Assembly: GCA_030834765.1 (NCBI GenBank)
Contig: JAUQXG010000530.1
Location: forward strand, 1-5,431
Source: Lutispora sp.
GTDB lineage: Bacteria; Bacillota; Clostridia; Lutisporales; Lutisporaceae
Reading direction: 5' to 3'
DNA: 5,431 nucleotides
Numbering within the stretch: position 1 is the stretch's first letter; each line of letters starts with the position of its first letter. The position numbers were made by a program, and so were the translations under genes. Below are positions 1 to 4,804 of this stretch, piece after piece. The notes under the pieces were generated by a model. The model was not told the DNA's origin. It saw nothing but the letters and a program-made list of their open reading frames with translations, and did not search any database.

Positions 1-2
1 AT

Positions 3-476
3 CATTTAGGTGTAAAAGCCATTGATGCAGCCAAAACAGGAGATATCATCATTATTGACAATGGTGGACGTCTGGATACATCCTGCTGGGGTGGGATTTT
101 AGCCAACGGCGCCAAAATGAAAGGGATCAGCGGAGTTGTGATTGATGGAGCATGCCGTGATGTGGACGATTATGTGGACATAAAATTTCCGGTTTACTCC
201 AGAGGATCTGTAGTAGCCACAGCAAGGGGAAGAATAATGGAAGAAGCCACAAATGTAATGATACAATTCGGTGGTGTTCAGGTACGACCAGGAGATATCG
301 TGTTTGGTGATCGAAGCGGTGTAGTAATTATTCCCCAGGAAAAGCTTGAAGTAGTTGTTCTCAAAGCGGAAGAGCTTTATGAAAAGGAAGAGGCGATGAT
401 TGCTGAAATCCGTGGAGGTAAGTCAATGCTGGAGGTAGATAATAAGTACGGCTATGAAAAAATGCTTAATAAATAG
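3..476 (+). CDS. RraA-like aldolase-family protein, copy 1 (5'-truncated by window edge)
   Basis: The reading frame is open from the first bases, so this is the C-terminal 157 residues of a protein whose family is usually about 210-230 residues; roughly 60 N-terminal residues lie outside the window. An internal ATG at 117 is not the start, because clear family sequence (TGDIIIIDNGG, SCWGG) lies before it. Family features seen are the VVIDGACRD motif (R52-D53 in visible numbering), FPVYSRG, PGDIVFGD and GDRSGVVII, followed by a charged helical tail. In HMG/CHA aldolases the R-D pair binds substrate and the divalent metal. The acidic residue 21 positions before the Arg (D-X20-R-D) is Gly31 here, which may weaken or change catalysis. 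The expected family chemistry is class II retro-aldol cleavage to pyruvate or oxaloacetate decarboxylation; the actual substrate is unknown. It lies 25 bases before copy 2 and is probably cotranscribed with it. Old labels such as 'dimethylmenaquinone methyltransferase' should not be used. Confidence 0.9.
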   Translation, partial: HLGVKAIDAAKTGDIIIIDNGGRLDTSCWGGILANGAKMKGISGVVIDGACRDVDDYVDIKFPVYSRGSVVATARGRIMEEATNVMIQFGGVQVRPGDIVFGDRSGVVIIPQEKLEVVVLKAEELYEKEEAMIAEIRGGKSMLEVDNKYGYEKMLNK

Positions 477-501
477 GGAATATGCTTGAGGAGATGATGT
501 T

Positions 502-1140
502 ATGTTAATAAGAGAAGAAATAGATCAATTTTTAAAGCTTCCCACAGGTAATGTTTGTGATGCCAATAATAAAGGCGGAAACATGGACTATACCATTAAG
601 CCCATAGATAGAAAAAGCAAGCTGGTGGGACCAGCGGTTACGGTCAAATGCCCTCCAGGAGATAATCTTATCATACATAAGGCAATATATTGCGCAGAGC
701 CGGGATCTGTACTGGTGATTGATGCACATGGATATACAGGAGCAGGGCCCATGGGTGAAATAGTAGTGATGGCTTGCCAAGAAAGAGGTATAGCGGGCAT
801 CGTCGTAGATGGAACATGTCGTGATGCCAATGATATAGAAGAGCTTGGTTTTCCATTTTTCTGTAGGGGGTTTAATCCTGGCGGTACCGTGAAAGAAAGC
901 TGGGGGACCATAAATGCGACAATTCAATGTGCAGGTGTGGTAGTTAACCCTGGGGATATAATCGTTGGAGATGTAGATGGGGTAGTAGTTGTAGCGAAGG
1001 AAAAAGCAGCAGAAGTGCTAAAGAAGGCCCAAGCTATAGCTGATAAAGAAATGAAAATAAGAGAGATGCTAAAGCAAGGAAAAACAACTCTTGAGATATA
1101 TGGTTTTGATAAGTTGATAGAACAAAGAGGATATAAATAG
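502..1140 (+). CDS. RraA-like aldolase-family protein, copy 2
   Basis: This complete 212-residue protein has the normal length for the RraA/HMG-CHA aldolase family. The ATG start has GAGGAG at 488-493, eight bases upstream. The N-terminal TGNVCDAN segment corresponds to the usual (S/T)xxxxDA region. The centre has GPMGEIVV, then VVDGTCRD with R107-D108, and Glu86 sits 21 residues before the Arg, so an acidic residue is kept in the D/E-X20-R-D pattern. FPFFCRG and PGDIIVGDVDGVVVV follow, with a Lys/Glu-rich C-terminal helix. It is expected to be a cytosolic, metal-dependent oligomer acting on a 4-hydroxy-2-oxo acid, or as an oxo-acid decarboxylase. It has diverged clearly from copies 1 and 3: HGYTGAGPMGE replaces the (V/S)WG(D/G) context, which suggests a different substrate pocket. 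It sits between the other two copies with gaps of 25 and 13 bases. Family assignment is firm; substrate is not known. Confidence 0.93.
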   Translation: MLIREEIDQFLKLPTGNVCDANNKGGNMDYTIKPIDRKSKLVGPAVTVKCPPGDNLIIHKAIYCAEPGSVLVIDAHGYTGAGPMGEIVVMACQERGIAGIVVDGTCRDANDIEELGFPFFCRGFNPGGTVKESWGTINATIQCAGVVVNPGDIIVGDVDGVVVVAKEKAAEVLKKAQAIADKEMKIREMLKQGKTTLEIYGFDKLIEQRGYK

Positions 1141-1153
1141 GGGGGAGATAAAG

Positions 1154-1825
1154 ATGAATAGTGTACCTAAAATTGACCCATCTATCATGGATGCCTTTAA
1201 AAGGTTAGATACAACCAGTGTTTCAGATGCCCTTGATCGACTTGGTATAGCCGGGGGGTTATTAGGGATTAAGCCAGTAGTTCATGATACCACGATTTGC
1301 GGGCAAGCTTTTACAGTTCACTATGTTCCGTGTGGCGCAGTAAAGGGAACTGTAGGCGATTTCCTTGATGATGTTGAACCTGGTCAAGTAGTAGTAATAG
1401 ACAATGCAGGCAGAGATTACTGCACCGTATGGGGAGATCTTATGTCAATAACAGCAACACGAATGGATGTAGCAGGAACAATAATTGATGGAGTATGCAG
1501 AGACATACCGGCTATAAAGAAGATAAAGTATCCCATATTTACAAAAGGAACTTATATGGTTACTGGTAAGGATCGTGTTTATGTAGATGCAGTAAATGTA
1601 CCTGTGGCTGTCTCTGGAATACAGATTAAGGCTGGAGACATTGTGATTGGAGATGAGACGGGAGTTTTAGCAATTCCTATAGAGCGAGCAGAAGAAGTAT
1701 TGAAGGTATCACAGGAAATAGCAGAGAAAGAAGCTTTAATAGAGGCTGCAATAAAAAATGGAGCAACATTGAAGGAAGCCCGACAGAAAGCTGGGTACCA
1801 TCAGCTGCAAACACGCAAGGAATAA
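1154..1825 (+). CDS. RraA-like aldolase-family protein, copy 3
   Basis: This complete 223-residue protein starts at an ATG preceded by a GGGGGAG Shine-Dalgarno sequence (1141-1147) directly after the stop of copy 2, indicating cotranscription. The N-terminal TTSVSDALDRLG matches the family's opening motif. The active-site set is the most canonical of the three: VWGDLM with Asp95, then IIDGVCRD with R116-D117, an exact D-X20-R-D. YPIFTKG, AGDIVIGDETGV and a C-terminal amphipathic helix complete the fold. In characterised HMG/CHA aldolases these residues bind Mg/Mn and the pyruvate enolate and catalyse retro-aldol cleavage of 4-hydroxy-4-methyl- or 4-carboxy-4-hydroxy-2-oxo acids, with oxaloacetate decarboxylation as a side activity. 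Of the three copies this one is the most likely to be a competent aldolase. RraA-family proteins form trimers or hexamers, so mixed oligomers with the neighbouring copies are possible but unproven. Confidence 0.94.
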   Translation: MNSVPKIDPSIMDAFKRLDTTSVSDALDRLGIAGGLLGIKPVVHDTTICGQAFTVHYVPCGAVKGTVGDFLDDVEPGQVVVIDNAGRDYCTVWGDLMSITATRMDVAGTIIDGVCRDIPAIKKIKYPIFTKGTYMVTGKDRVYVDAVNVPVAVSGIQIKAGDIVIGDETGVLAIPIERAEEVLKVSQEIAEKEALIEAAIKNGATLKEARQKAGYHQLQTRKE

Positions 1826-1856
1826 AACCTTGTGAATAGAGAGCTATTTTTATAGC
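1814..1856 (+). other. small stem-loop cluster between RraA-like copy 3 and ubiX
   Basis: Three short inverted repeats lie around the stop codon of copy 3. CGCAAGG (1814-1820) pairs with CCTTGTG (1828-1834) over a 7-base loop, with one G-T pair. AATAG (1835-1839) pairs with CTATT (1844-1848). GCTAT (1843-1847) pairs with ATAGC (1852-1856) over a TTTT loop. The last two overlap and exclude each other. A run of five T (1847-1851) follows the AATAG stem. This could be a weak terminator or attenuator that lowers read-through into ubiX, or simply an mRNA end structure. The stems are short and A/T-rich, so the call is tentative. Confidence 0.25.
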
Positions 1857-1909
1857 ATTATATTGAATTGTAGGTTTATGCCATTAAAGATTGAAAGGGG
1901 GTTTTCAAC

Positions 1910-2470
1910 TTGAAGCTTATTGTAGGAATTAGTGGAGCCTCAGGCGCAATTTATGGTATAAGGCTTCTTGAAGAGTTAAAGAAAAGAGATGCAGAAGTTC
2001 ACTTAGTAATAAGCAAGTGGGGGGAATTGACAATAGAGGAAGAAACAAAGTATGCGGTAGAAGAAGTCCGCTCTCTTGCTGATAAAGTATATAAGGAAGA
2101 AAGTCTAGGGGCAGCCATAGCCAGTGGTTCTTTCAAAAATAACGGGATGATTGTAGCTCCCTGCAGTATGAAAACCCTTAGTGGAATAGCAAACGGATAT
2201 GCAGAAGGACTTTTAATAAGGGCTGCTGATGTATGTTTAAAAGAAAGGCGAAGGCTTATTCTTCTGACCAGAGAAACACCATTAAATTCTATCCATCTAG
2301 AAAACATGCTTAAACTCTCACGATTAGGGGTTACAATAATGCCACCAGTTCCGGCCTTCTATGCTTCTCCACAAACTCTCGATGATATAGTAAATCATAC
2401 GGTTGGGCGTATCCTAGATCAGCTTGATATAGAAAATCAACTTTTTAGAAGATGGGAGGGACTGATGTGA
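1910..2470 (+). CDS. ubiX: UbiX/Pad1-family flavin prenyltransferase
   Basis: This cytosolic enzyme joins a dimethylallyl group to reduced FMN to make prenylated FMN, the cofactor of UbiD-type reversible decarboxylases. At 186 residues it has normal length. The flavin-binding GISGASG lies at residues 6-12, SGSF at 72-75, the hallmark APCSMKTLSGIA at 83-94, RAADVCLKERR at 104-114, RETPL at 121-125, IHLENML at 128-134 and PPVPAFY at 145-151. Aligned from memory with Pseudomonas UbiX, all the catalytic and dimethylallyl-phosphate-binding residues appear kept: Ser11, Glu45, Arg104, Lys111, Arg121-Glu122, Tyr151 and Arg167. The start is TTG, chosen because AAAGGGGG ends eight bases upstream and MKLIVGISGASG fits the usual short N-terminus. 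No UbiD partner is visible in the window. The stop codon overlaps a GTG start (GTGA), suggesting a coupled downstream gene that is now only a stub. Family and function are very secure. Confidence 0.97.
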   Translation: MKLIVGISGASGAIYGIRLLEELKKRDAEVHLVISKWGELTIEEETKYAVEEVRSLADKVYKEESLGAAIASGSFKNNGMIVAPCSMKTLSGIANGYAEGLLIRAADVCLKERRRLILLTRETPLNSIHLENMLKLSRLGVTIMPPVPAFYASPQTLDDIVNHTVGRILDQLDIENQLFRRWEGLM

Positions 2471-2505
2471 TCCCCCAGATTCATGAAAGGATAGAAGTTC
2501 TATAA
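2467..2505 (+). pseudogene. 12-codon stub of a possible lost gene coupled to ubiX
   Basis: A GTG at 2467 overlaps the ubiX TGA stop in the four-base GTGA arrangement typical of translational coupling. A strong Shine-Dalgarno sequence, GGGAGGG (2454-2460), lies six bases upstream. The frame reads MIPQIHERIEVL and then stops at TAA 2503-2505. No frame after this point carries recognisable protein. The initiation signals are better than chance would be expected to supply, so this may be the remaining start of a gene that was deleted or broken, or a short coupled peptide. Identity cannot be assigned from 12 residues; a UbiD-type start is one thought, without direct support. Confidence 0.3.
2491..2503. 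repeat. 13-base palindrome after ubiX
   Basis: ATAGAA-G-TTCTAT is a perfect inverted repeat around one central base. The spacing is too tight for a normal RNA hairpin loop, and no T-run follows, so it fits a protein-binding site better than a terminator. It overlaps the 12-codon stub. Chance is quite possible in A+T-rich DNA. Confidence 0.25.
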
Positions 2506-2676
2506 ATATATAAAATTGTATGGCTCGTCTTATGGCATATCATTATCAAGGAAATTCGTCTGTAAGTATTGCGATAAGAGTTTATATTGCCTTATATGGG
2601 ATAATATTGCACAATTTAACAATAAAATATTTAATAATGCAGAAGGTATTTTACAGAAAAAATCGAATATATTTAA

Positions 2677-2694
2677 TTGTATACTATTAGTATA
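2677..2694. promoter_or_regulatory. candidate GntR-family operator upstream of gntR
   Basis: TTGTATACTA (2677-2686) fits the general GntR-family operator form, GT-Nx-AC flanked by T/A positions. It overlaps a perfect palindrome, TATACT-ATT-AGTATA (2680-2694). The site lies 46 bases before the gntR start codon, where an autoregulatory operator would be expected. It overlaps the possible -35 element, which would fit repression by blocking RNA polymerase. The match is by eye and the region is A+T-rich. Confidence 0.4.
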
Positions 2695-2707
2695 TTTAAA
2701 GTATAAA
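2677..2707 (+). promoter_or_regulatory. possible sigma-A promoter for gntR
   Basis: TATAAA (2702-2707) is a 5/6 match to a -10 element. TTGTAT (2677-2682) is a weak -35 candidate with 19 bases between them, slightly longer than ideal. Transcription would start near 2714, leaving a short leader before AAGGTG (2727-2732) and the TTG start at 2740. The -35 candidate lies inside the candidate operator. Confidence 0.3.
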
Positions 2708-2739
2708 TAAAGTGCACAAAATATGTAAGGTGGGATAAT

Positions 2740-3402
2740 TTGAAGCAAAAAGAGTTAAAGAGCATCCCGTATAATTACTTGTATGAAAGTATTGTGTCCT
2801 ATAAGTTGTTGCCGGGACAAGCAATTGTAGAACAGGAGATTTCAGACTTGCTTGGTGTTAGTAGGACACCTGTGAGAGAAGCTTTAAAAAAACTGGATGC
2901 CGAGGGTCTCGTGCATCATATACCGGCCAGAGGCACATTTGTTGAGGAGCTTACCACTCAAGATGTAGAAGAAATATTTGAGCTACGAGCAATGTTTGAA
3001 GGAATGGCCTTGAAGGCAGCTATAAATGACATACCTGACAGTGAAATTGAAGAAGTAGAGAAACTATTGAATTCATTGATAGAGGATGAGACTAGCCCTG
3101 AAGATTTCTATAAAAGTGATAGGGTCCTTCACCAAATGATAGTCAACTACAGCAGAAATCATCGTATGGTAAATTTCTTAAATACGATCAATTCACAATT
3201 AGAGAGGCTTCGAAGAATTTCAGCTATGACTCCCAGAAGACTGGATAAATCAAAACAGGAACATATTGAAATTCTTGGTGCTATTAAAGAACGCAATCTA
3301 GATAAGGCTGTAGAGCTGCTGCATTCTCATATAGCTAATATTAAGAAAAGCACATTAGAAGTATGTGAAAGAGTGCGCTATAGTCATGATCTAAGATATT
3401 AA
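2740..3402 (+). CDS. GntR-family transcriptional regulator, FadR/FCD subfamily
   Basis: This 220-residue cytosolic DNA-binding protein probably controls the flanking catabolic genes in response to a small carboxylic acid. Residues about 8-70 form the GntR winged helix: LLPGQAIVEQEISDLLGVSRTPVREALKKL covers the helix-turn-helix, with VSRTPVREAL as the classic recognition helix, and ARGTFV forms the wing. Residues about 75-210 form the all-helical FCD ligand domain, beginning EIFELRAMFEGMA. Asp127, His131, His175 and His197 are placed as the usual metal/ligand-binding set (DRVLH, EHIEIL, HSHI); FCD proteins commonly bind organic acids through such a metal. The start is TTG, supported by AAGGTG at 2727-2732, seven bases upstream; the next family-consistent start would cut into the winged helix. 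It sits between the aldolase/ubiX genes and the redox genes and likely has its own promoter. Repressor versus activator action and the effector cannot be told from sequence. Confidence 0.95.
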   Translation: MKQKELKSIPYNYLYESIVSYKLLPGQAIVEQEISDLLGVSRTPVREALKKLDAEGLVHHIPARGTFVEELTTQDVEEIFELRAMFEGMALKAAINDIPDSEIEEVEKLLNSLIEDETSPEDFYKSDRVLHQMIVNYSRNHRMVNFLNTINSQLERLRRISAMTPRRLDKSKQEHIEILGAIKERNLDKAVELLHSHIANIKKSTLEVCERVRYSHDLRY

Positions 3403-3423
3403 ACTTATATCAGCTTGTAAGTT
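3402..3423 (+). other. A/T-rich inverted repeat after gntR
   Basis: AACTTATA (3402-3409) pairs with TGTAAGTT (3416-3423) over a 6-base loop, with one G-T pair. It begins at the last base of the gntR stop codon. No T-run follows, so it is a poor intrinsic terminator; it could be an mRNA end structure or a protein site ahead of the PreA-like gene. Confidence 0.25.
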
Positions 3424-3432
3424 GCAATTAAA

Positions 3433-3455
3433 GGGGGGAACTTTTGAATATTTAA
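3433..3455 (+). other. Shine-Dalgarno-like G run with TTG and immediate stop (3-codon leader)
   Basis: A GGGGGG run (3433-3438) is followed five bases later by TTG-AAT-ATT-TAA (3444-3455). The layout resembles the real ubiX start, which also has a G run and a TTG codon, yet the frame closes after three codons. It may be the remains of a gene start, a tiny leader peptide ahead of the PreA-like gene, or chance. Confidence 0.2.
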
Positions 3456-3479
3456 TACAACTGTAAAGGAAGACATAAT
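3451..3479 (+). promoter_or_regulatory. weak promoter candidate for the PreA-like gene
   Basis: CATAAT (3474-3479) matches the -10 consensus at 5 of 6 positions. TTTAAT (3451-3456) is a poor -35 candidate at the right 17-base spacing. It lies 38 bases before the ATG, with an AGGAGG ribosome site between. The gap of 114 bases after gntR makes a separate promoter plausible, but the -35 match is weak. Confidence 0.25.
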
Positions 3480-3516
3480 ACTAAAAAAATAAAAAATAGT
3501 AGGAGGAATTTTTATT

Positions 3517-4749
3517 ATGGCAAATTTAAAAGTAACAGCAGCAGGGGTGGTATTCCCTAATCCAGTAATAGTTGGGTCAGCAAGTCCTTCAATGGACTGG
3601 GTTGGTACAAAGAAAGGCATTGAAGGCGGCGCAGGCGGCGTTATAGTTAAATCACTATTTGGTGATATGGGAAAGCTAGGTAGAAGCTTTCCGCGTCCAA
3701 GATTTAAATTATATGATTATAAAGATTATCCAGGATATCCTGAAAAATTACCACATGCATTTACATTGAATTCATTAGAAGAGTGCTCCCATTTTGGATA
3801 TGAAGAGTACATGATAGATGTAAATAAGGCTAAAGAAGAAGTAGGAGATACTGGCATCGTGATGGCTAGTTTATCAGGTGTTTCTATTGAAGAATGGGTA
3901 ACTATGTGCAATATGGTAAACGAAACAAAGGCTGATTGGGTTGAGCTTAACGTATCATGTCCTTTCGCTGCTGACATGGGTGTAAAGATGGGTGCTGGCG
4001 CAGTAGATATGTGCCCTGAGATTGTAAGGACCTGCGCAGCATTATTGAAGAAACCGTTTAGTGTTAAGATTTCTCCTCAATCACAAAACCCTGTTGATAT
4101 AGCAGTAGCCTGTCAAGAAGCGGGAGCTATGGCAGTAAATTTATCAGCAAGACTGTCAGGCTTTGATATTGATATTGATACAATGCGACCTATTGGACCA
4201 GGTGCTCAAGGCGGTTGGGGTGGTCCATACCTAATAGGCTATGGTCTTAAATTCGTTGCACAGGCTGCACAACGATTACATATTCCGATTATTGCAGGGT
4301 TAGGCGTTTGGGATTGGAAAGATGTAATAAAATACACACTAGTTGGGGCTACCCTTGTTCAATCCGGCGTAGGCATCATGTTACAAGGCTATGGAGTTAG
4401 CAAAAAATGGACAGACAACATAAACGCGTGGTTAGATGCAAAAGGTTACAGTTCACTAGATGAAATACGTGGATTAGCGCTTCCAAATATATTGAAAACT
4501 GCGGAAGTTGAAAGAGCAGCTGAAGGGATATATGCAGAAGTTGACTACAGCAAGTGCACAAAGTGTGCGATATGTGTAAGAAGCTGTTTCTATGATGCAA
4601 TAAAGGTAACTAAGGTTGGCGCGGTAGTAAATTCAAGTAAGTGTGATGGATGTGGAATGTGTATGGAAGTTTGCCCATCAAATGCAGTAAAGATGGCTTC
4701 TCCACAAAGGAGAGCTACGACACCGTCCTCAAACTCATGTTGTAGTTAA
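3517..4749 (+). CDS. PreA-like FMN oxidoreductase with C-terminal two-cluster ferredoxin domain
   Basis: The 410 residues combine a dihydroorotate/dihydropyrimidine dehydrogenase-type FMN barrel (about 1-320) with a ferredoxin domain (about 340-395), the layout of bacterial PreA. Barrel features are GVVFPNPVIVGSASPS (10-25), the flavin-contacting VIVKS around Lys45, ELNVSCP with Asn145 and the active-site Cys148, VKISP around Lys184, and late glycine-rich phosphate-binding segments (AGLGV, 260-264; GATLVQSGVGIM, 277-288). The ferredoxin part has C347/C350/C353/C357 and C376/C379/C382/C386P, two typical 4Fe-4S sets. A short SCCS tail ends the protein. The ATG follows AGGAGG (3501-3506) by ten bases. 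PreA reduces pyrimidines with electrons supplied by PreT, but no preT is visible, and two pyrimidine-contact positions recalled from known enzymes appear changed (Ser123, Leu209). A different unsaturated or cyclic substrate is therefore likely. Fold and cofactors are secure; substrate is open. The next gene encodes an FAD protein that may be a redox or pathway partner. Confidence 0.92.
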   Translation: MANLKVTAAGVVFPNPVIVGSASPSMDWVGTKKGIEGGAGGVIVKSLFGDMGKLGRSFPRPRFKLYDYKDYPGYPEKLPHAFTLNSLEECSHFGYEEYMIDVNKAKEEVGDTGIVMASLSGVSIEEWVTMCNMVNETKADWVELNVSCPFAADMGVKMGAGAVDMCPEIVRTCAALLKKPFSVKISPQSQNPVDIAVACQEAGAMAVNLSARLSGFDIDIDTMRPIGPGAQGGWGGPYLIGYGLKFVAQAAQRLHIPIIAGLGVWDWKDVIKYTLVGATLVQSGVGIMLQGYGVSKKWTDNINAWLDAKGYSSLDEIRGLALPNILKTAEVERAAEGIYAEVDYSKCTKCAICVRSCFYDAIKVTKVGAVVNSSKCDGCGMCMEVCPSNAVKMASPQRRATTPSSNSCCS

Positions 4750-4770
4750 AGCTAATATAATAAAAACGAA

Positions 4771-4802
4771 TGCTCCTCAAAAAAACTATTGTATAGGAGG
4801 CA
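4771..4802 (+). promoter_or_regulatory. possible stem masking the ribosome site of the FAD-protein gene
   Basis: TGCTCCT (4771-4777) can pair with AGGAGGCA (4795-4802) through seven base pairs and one bulged G, over a 17-base loop. The 3' arm is exactly the Shine-Dalgarno sequence (4795-4800) of the downstream gene. If formed in mRNA it would hide the ribosome site and lower translation. The loop is long and the structure is modest, so this is a suggestion only. No T-run follows, so it is not a terminator. Confidence 0.3.
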
Positions 4803-4804
4803 AA

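Larger units (their letters stand above)
2471..2739. other. A+T-rich intergenic spacer between ubiX and the gntR gene
   Basis: This spacer is visibly more A+T-rich than the genes on either side. It contains the 12-codon stub, a 13-base palindrome ATAGAAGTTCTAT (2491-2503), and near its 3' end a GntR-like palindrome and promoter-like hexamers. A 64-codon frame beginning at TTG 2516 has no Shine-Dalgarno sequence and no recognisable motif, and is not called. No strong intrinsic terminator was seen. The stretch probably separates an upstream aldolase-ubiX transcript from a gntR transcript and may hold decayed sequence of a lost gene. Confidence 0.5.

Noticed and set aside
532..927. Long - strand frames opposite RraA-like copy 2, and similar ones opposite ubiX, the PreA-like gene and the flavoprotein gene
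   Set aside because: They lie antisense to genes with clear family motifs, and their translations show no domain signal; they are shadows of the real genes.
3..1825. Annotation as MenG demethylmenaquinone methyltransferase or as RNase E inhibitor
   Set aside because: The methyltransferase name is an old misassignment of this fold. The RNase E role belongs to the E. coli-type RraA, which lacks the full R-D motif seen here. Aldolase/decarboxylase chemistry fits the residues better.
2516..2710. 64-codon + strand frame in the ubiX-gntR spacer
   Set aside because: It starts at TTG with no Shine-Dalgarno sequence, has A+T-driven composition and no recognisable motif, and overlaps the candidate operator and promoter.
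3402..3423. Intrinsic terminator after gntR
   Set aside because: The stem is A/T-rich with only eight pairs, one of them G-T, and no T-run follows.
4161..4180. Tandem GATATT repeat
   Set aside because: It simply encodes Asp-Ile-Asp-Ile-Asp within the PreA-like protein; too short to treat as a repeat element.
3517..4749. Pyrimidine-degradation (preTA) operon
   Set aside because: No PreT, dihydropyrimidinase or beta-ureidopropionase gene is visible and pyrimidine-contact positions appear changed.
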